Source of the DNA: [Bacillus] enclensis
GTDB taxonomy: Bacteria > Bacillota > Bacilli > Bacillales > Bacillaceae_B
Reading direction: 5' to 3'
Assembly: GCF_001456935.1 (NCBI RefSeq)
Contig: NZ_KQ758483.1
Location: 124,001-188,000 of the forward strand
DNA length: 64,000 bases
Each line of letters starts with the position of its first letter. Position 1 is the stretch's first letter. The translations under genes and the position numbers were made by a program. This document shows positions 61,281 to 64,000 of this stretch, piece after piece. A model generated the notes under the pieces. The model ran no database searches. It had not been told where the DNA came from and saw only the letters and a list, made by a program, of their open reading frames with translations.

Positions 61281-61314
61281 AAAGACCCGTCCGTGTACAC
61301 GGACGGGTCTTTAT
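61281..61314. terminator. Bidirectional terminator between asnO and amtB
   Basis: A perfect 32-nt palindrome, AAAGACCCGTCCGTGT and its complement (61281-61312), with no room for a loop except by opening the central pairs; short flanking T/A tracts. Lies between convergent genes. Confidence 0.8.
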
Positions 61315-61325
61315 ATGAAGAGGCA

Positions 61326-62708
61326 TCAAACCGTATTGCGATGATCCACGTTATTCATGCTGCTGCTGCCAATCGAATTTAACCGGTCCACAAGTTCTGT
61401 TCCGAACGGGGAAGGGGCTGAATTCGATTCAAGTACAGTATCTTTCAATTCATAAGCATTCGATCCATGTTCGGTGAAATCAAGACCTGATAACTCTTCT
61501 TCCCTGGAGACGCGGATGCTTGAAATTCTGGTGACGGCGAACAGGAAGCCTCCAACGGTGACGGATGTCCACAGAATGACAGCTCCCACTCCAATCATTT
61601 GTACCCCAAGCAGGGAGGCGCCGCCGCCGTAGAATAATCCATTCTGGATATCGAATAATCCAACAGCCGCTGTTCCCCAAATTCCGCAGATACCATGTAC
61701 AGCGATTGCTCCCACCGGGTCATCGATTTTGAACTTCGAATCAAGGATGGTGACAGATTCTACAAGAATGATGCCTGCAATAAGACCGATGATAAGTGAC
61801 CCTGTCAATGAGACGTTCGCGCACCCCGCGGTGATCCCGACTAAACCGCCCAAGGCTCCGTTCAGAGTAAGCGAGGGATCCACTCTTTTAAACCTGGCCA
61901 ACGTGTAAAGGGCCGATGAAAGGATGGCTGCTGATGCAGAAAATAATGTAGTGGTGATGACGTGAGGGACAAGTTCCGGGTCTGCTGCCAGGCTGCTCCC
62001 GCCGTTAAAGCCGAACCAGCCGAACCATAGGATGAAAACGCCCAGTGCTCCCAGCGGGATATTATGCCCTGGGATGGCATTCGCTTTTCCTTTTGAATAT
62101 TTGCCTATGCGGGCACCGAGGAACAATACCGTGATCAATGCTCCTACAGCTCCTGTTAAATGAACGACAGTGGATCCGGCAAAATCGACAAATCCCAATT
62201 CCGAAATCCATCCTCCGCCCCAGACCCAGTGACCGACAATAGGATAAATCAGTCCTGTCATGACAATGGTAAGCAGGATATAACTTTTTAATTTCATGCG
62301 TTCGGCGACTGCACCTGAGATGATCGTTGCACAAGTGGCGGCAAATACGGATTGGAACAAGAAGAAACCGATATCTTCACGGCCGGAGAGGAAAAAACCA
62401 TCCATACCGGCAAATCCGCCTGCACTTGAACCGAACATCAAGCCAAACCCTATGAAGAAATAGAGAACGGAGGCAATCGAAACCGTCAGGAAATTCTTCA
62501 TTAAGATATTCAGTGCATTTTTGGCACGGGTAAATCCGGTTTCAACCATTGCGAATCCCGCATGCATGAAGAAAACAAGAAACGCGGCAATCATGACCCA
62601 CATTGAGTCCAAAGATGCTTGAACGGTATCGGCTGTGGGGGAAGCGGCCATTGCGGAAGTACTAATTCCAAGTGACAGAAGAAGCAATACAGTAATTTTT
62701 TTAATCAA
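61326..62708 (-). CDS. amtB: Ammonium transporter AmtB/NrgA
   Basis: 460-residue ammonium channel. A cleavable-looking signal peptide ('MIKKITVLLLLSLGISTSAM' then A-ASP) precedes 11 helices, as in E. coli AmtB. The pore histidines are in 'TVVHLTGAVGAL' and 'IAVHGICGIWGT'; 'ETGFTRAKNAL' is typical. TTG at 62708 is chosen because GGAGG lies 8 nt upstream; the longer frame to 62753 has no site. It is the second gene after glnK, with 58 bp between. Confidence 0.93.
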   Translation of the reverse strand: MIKKITVLLLLSLGISTSAMAASPTADTVQASLDSMWVMIAAFLVFFMHAGFAMVETGFTRAKNALNILMKNFLTVSIASVLYFFIGFGLMFGSSAGGFAGMDGFFLSGREDIGFFLFQSVFAATCATIISGAVAERMKLKSYILLTIVMTGLIYPIVGHWVWGGGWISELGFVDFAGSTVVHLTGAVGALITVLFLGARIGKYSKGKANAIPGHNIPLGALGVFILWFGWFGFNGGSSLAADPELVPHVITTTLFSASAAILSSALYTLARFKRVDPSLTLNGALGGLVGITAGCANVSLTGSLIIGLIAGIILVESVTILDSKFKIDDPVGAIAVHGICGIWGTAAVGLFDIQNGLFYGGGASLLGVQMIGVGAVILWTSVTVGGFLFAVTRISSIRVSREEELSGLDFTEHGSNAYELKDTVLESNSAPSPFGTELVDRLNSIGSSSMNNVDHRNTV

Positions 62709-62766
62709 TGTTATCCCTCCGATTAATAATGAATGATTAATAGAATTGAGCAAATGTAAAGAAATG

Positions 62767-63108
62767 TTATAAAACGGCTTGTTTTCCGCGTTCTCCAGTA
62801 CGGATCCTTACCACCTCTTCTACAGGGTAAATAAAGATCTTTCCGTCCCCGACAGTTTCGGTACTGCACTGTTCTACAATCAGGTCGATGATTCCTTCAA
62901 CCTGATCATCGTCGACGACCATTTCAACTTTTACGCGAGGGACCAGGTTGATTTCGAACTTATTGCCGCGGAAGATCCCCTGCTTCCCTTTTTGCTTGCC
63001 GCATCCTGCTGCTTCTGAAACGGTAAGGCCGCTGAATCCCCGCAGACTCAATGCTTCACGTAATGAAATGAATGCTTCTGCCCTGATGATCGCTTCCACT
63101 TTTTTCAT
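62767..63108 (-). CDS. glnK: PII-family nitrogen regulatory protein GlnK/NrgB
   Basis: 113-residue PII protein. T-loop 'GKQKGKQGIFRGNKFEINLV' has Phe51 in place of the Tyr that enterobacteria uridylylate, so control is by ATP/ADP and 2-oxoglutarate binding only. It probably blocks AmtB and, in Bacillus, interacts with TnrA. ATG at 63108 follows AAGGAGGAAA. A perfect TnrA/GlnR box lies upstream. Gene order glnK-amtB is the reverse of B. subtilis amtB(nrgA)-glnK(nrgB). Confidence 0.94.
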   Translation of the reverse strand: MKKVEAIIRAEAFISLREALSLRGFSGLTVSEAAGCGKQKGKQGIFRGNKFEINLVPRVKVEMVVDDDQVEGIIDLIVEQCSTETVGDGKIFIYPVEEVVRIRTGERGKQAVL

Positions 63109-63143
63109 GGAATTTCCTCCTTAAAGATTACTTATTAATTTGA

Positions 63144-63160
63144 TGTTAGATTTTATAACA
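63144..63160 (-). promoter_or_regulatory. TnrA/GlnR box upstream of glnK
   Basis: On the minus strand TGTTATAAAATCTAACA matches all defined positions of the consensus TGTnAnAwwwTmTnACA. It lies within a larger dyad (TGATGTTA ... TAACATCA, 63141-63162). Confidence 0.88.
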
Positions 63161-63181
63161 TCAATTAGTTATGTTATTTAT

Positions 63182-63212
63182 CATATTCAGAAAATAACAA
63201 AATATCAAGTAC
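63182..63212 (-). promoter_or_regulatory. Probable glnK-amtB promoter
   Basis: Minus strand TTGATA, 17-bp spacer, TATGAT, with the -10 at about 63187-63182. If this is the main promoter, the TnrA/GlnR box sits 15-30 bp downstream of the start, a repression rather than activation position; a second, weaker promoter closer to the gene would place the box differently. Confidence 0.5.
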
Positions 63213-63347
63213 TAATTTTAAGTGAAAACGCTTTTATGTTAAAAAACCTTACATTTATTTTATTGAAGTGAAAAAGATACTTGCAAAACTATAAAACTAC
63301 CGTCTAAAGATGAACAATTTAGAGACGATTCTAAATAACGCTAATGA

Positions 63348-63700
63348 TTTCCGTGCAAGACTTCGCTTTCCGGGGGCGATTGGTGAGCCTCCTTCGTATT
63401 CTCGCGGCAGATCCTGTCCAGCTCCGGCGGCTAGCCCCTTGAGGTCATAAGCTAAACGGACCAAAAAGGCAAAAAACGCCTTTCCGGCCCATTCATCTTA
63501 TGCTTGTCGGGGCTGAGCAAGCCGCCTCCGCTTTTCTATTGTCCAGCTTTAGGGCTTAGAGGCACATGAATTAAGTCAACACGTCCAAGAAGGCAAAGAA
63601 CGCCTTCGTGGACGATTCGTCTTATGCCTCACGTCCAAGCTCTTCCGCATTTCTGATTGGAGTCTTCGTCTTGCAATCCAATCAATCCCTGGAAAGTTCA
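63348..63700 (+). repeat. Composite intergenic repeat: outer element with tandem A and B 125-bp units inside
   Basis: Outer left part 63348-63415 ('ttccgtgcaagacttcgctt'), type A unit 63416-63540, type B unit 63541 to about 63654, outer right part to about 63700 ('gattggagtcttcgtcttgc'). The A unit is exactly 125 bp, as elsewhere; the B unit is shortened at its end. Same nesting as the composite at 4348-4610 but inverted and with one more inner unit. The bases 63213-63347 show no gene; they include AT-rich DNA only. Confidence 0.75.
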
Positions 63701-63725
63701 AACATCTACTTATCCTATAAAACTA

Positions 63726-63773
63726 AAAACCCGAATTAACTTGCCGTTTTAAAGGCGAATTAATTCGGGTTTT
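63726..63773 (-). terminator. Terminator of the MATE transporter gene
   Basis: AAAACCCGAATTAA (63726-63739)/TTAATTCGGGTTTT (63760-63773), with inner TTGCC/GGCGA pairing, 33 bp after the minus-strand stop codon. Resembles the hairpin at 4271-4312. Confidence 0.88.
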
Positions 63774-63805
63774 ACTTAGGATCAAAGACTTTTGTCCCAA
63801 TCTCG

Positions 63806-64000
63806 TCACGATTCATGTGCAAATTTGTTTTCGTCGATTTCTTTCTTCCCGGTTACAAAACCTTTCTTTATCCAGACTTTAGAACGCCAGCGTTTCAGCA
63901 TGATCAATCCCCGCAGCCACTCATCTGCTATGAAGGAGATCCAAATGCCGATAAGCCCCAGGCCAAACCAGATTCCTAGAATATAAGATAGGGTGACACT
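63806..64000 (-). CDS. yisQ: MATE-family efflux transporter, C-terminal end (YisQ-like)
   Basis: Only the last 64 codons are visible; the rest lies beyond base 64000. The fragment holds a final membrane helix ('YILGIWFGLGLIGIWISFIA'), then 'DEWLRGLIMLKRWRSKVW' and a charged tail, the usual end of NorM/MATE sodium- or proton-driven multidrug exporters. YisQ of B. subtilis lies in the same neighbourhood, which supports the symbol. Confidence 0.8.
   Translation of the reverse strand, partial: SVTLSYILGIWFGLGLIGIWISFIADEWLRGLIMLKRWRSKVWIKKGFVTGKKEIDENKFAHES

Overview
The window is a low-to-mid GC Firmicutes chromosome segment from a spore-forming Bacillaceae bacterium. The evidence is the complete gerP spore-germination operon behind a sigma-K-type promoter, a LysM/GH18 spore-cortex hydrolase, comK, addAB, and matches to FadR, LexA and TnrA/GlnR operators. 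The backbone follows the Bacillus subtilis order yhgD-yhgE / yhfH-yhfI-lplJ-lcfB-yhfN / yhzC-comK / yhjD-yhjE-sipV / addB-addA-yisB / gerPF-A / yisK-yisL-yisN-asnO-yisQ, with insertions and losses. Its structured intergenic repeats resemble those I associate with Rossellomorea-type 'Bacillus', but I cannot fix genus or species. No rRNA, tRNA, CRISPR array, prophage or complete insertion sequence was seen.

Layout. 1-7.7 kb: spore LysM/GH18 hydrolase (cut by the window edge), a TetR regulator with three operator-like dyads and its YhgE/Pip target, a YtkA-type lipoprotein shortened by a stop codon, the tiny YhfH, a metallo-hydrolase and lipoate ligase. 7.8-20 kb: secreted M14 carboxypeptidase, FadR-controlled acyl-CoA ligase, enoyl-CoA hydratase, a NERD-domain gene in a compositionally odd island, a YeeE-type sulfur transporter, an XRE-cupin regulator divergent from azlCD, the YhfN protease and a DUF421 protein. 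20-25 kb: yhzC, comK, yhjD (LexA box), an S9 peptidase, yhjE and signal peptidase. 25-41 kb, the most interesting part: a 1070-residue STAND-ATPase/BTAD (SARP-like) activator, a nine-gene operon (branched-chain-type ABC importer, KAS III-like enzyme, alpha/beta hydrolase, SDR, thiolase), a secreted nuclease and a separate acyl-CoA ligase. The operon and the ligase share an almost identical 29-bp promoter element holding two TGTAACT heptamers 11 bp apart just upstream of a -10 box, the architecture known for SARP activators. I infer one regulon for uptake, CoA activation and beta-oxidation-like breakdown (or synthesis) of an unidentified carboxylic compound.

41-64 kb: GNAT and MFS genes, addBA, yisB, gerPABCDEF, a DUF418 protein behind a 23-codon ORF, yisK, yisL, a FIST-PAS-GGDEF-EAL protein, yisN, asnO, nitrogen-controlled glnK-amtB, and the end of a MATE transporter gene.

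Between genes lie two repeat systems. One is a 125-bp hairpin-forming unit (types A and B), in tandem at two loci and nested inside a second repeat near both window ends in inverted orientation. The other is a degenerate GGCAC/AT-rich array of 20-21 bp period at three loci. Function statements are from family knowledge and reading by eye; no searches were run.
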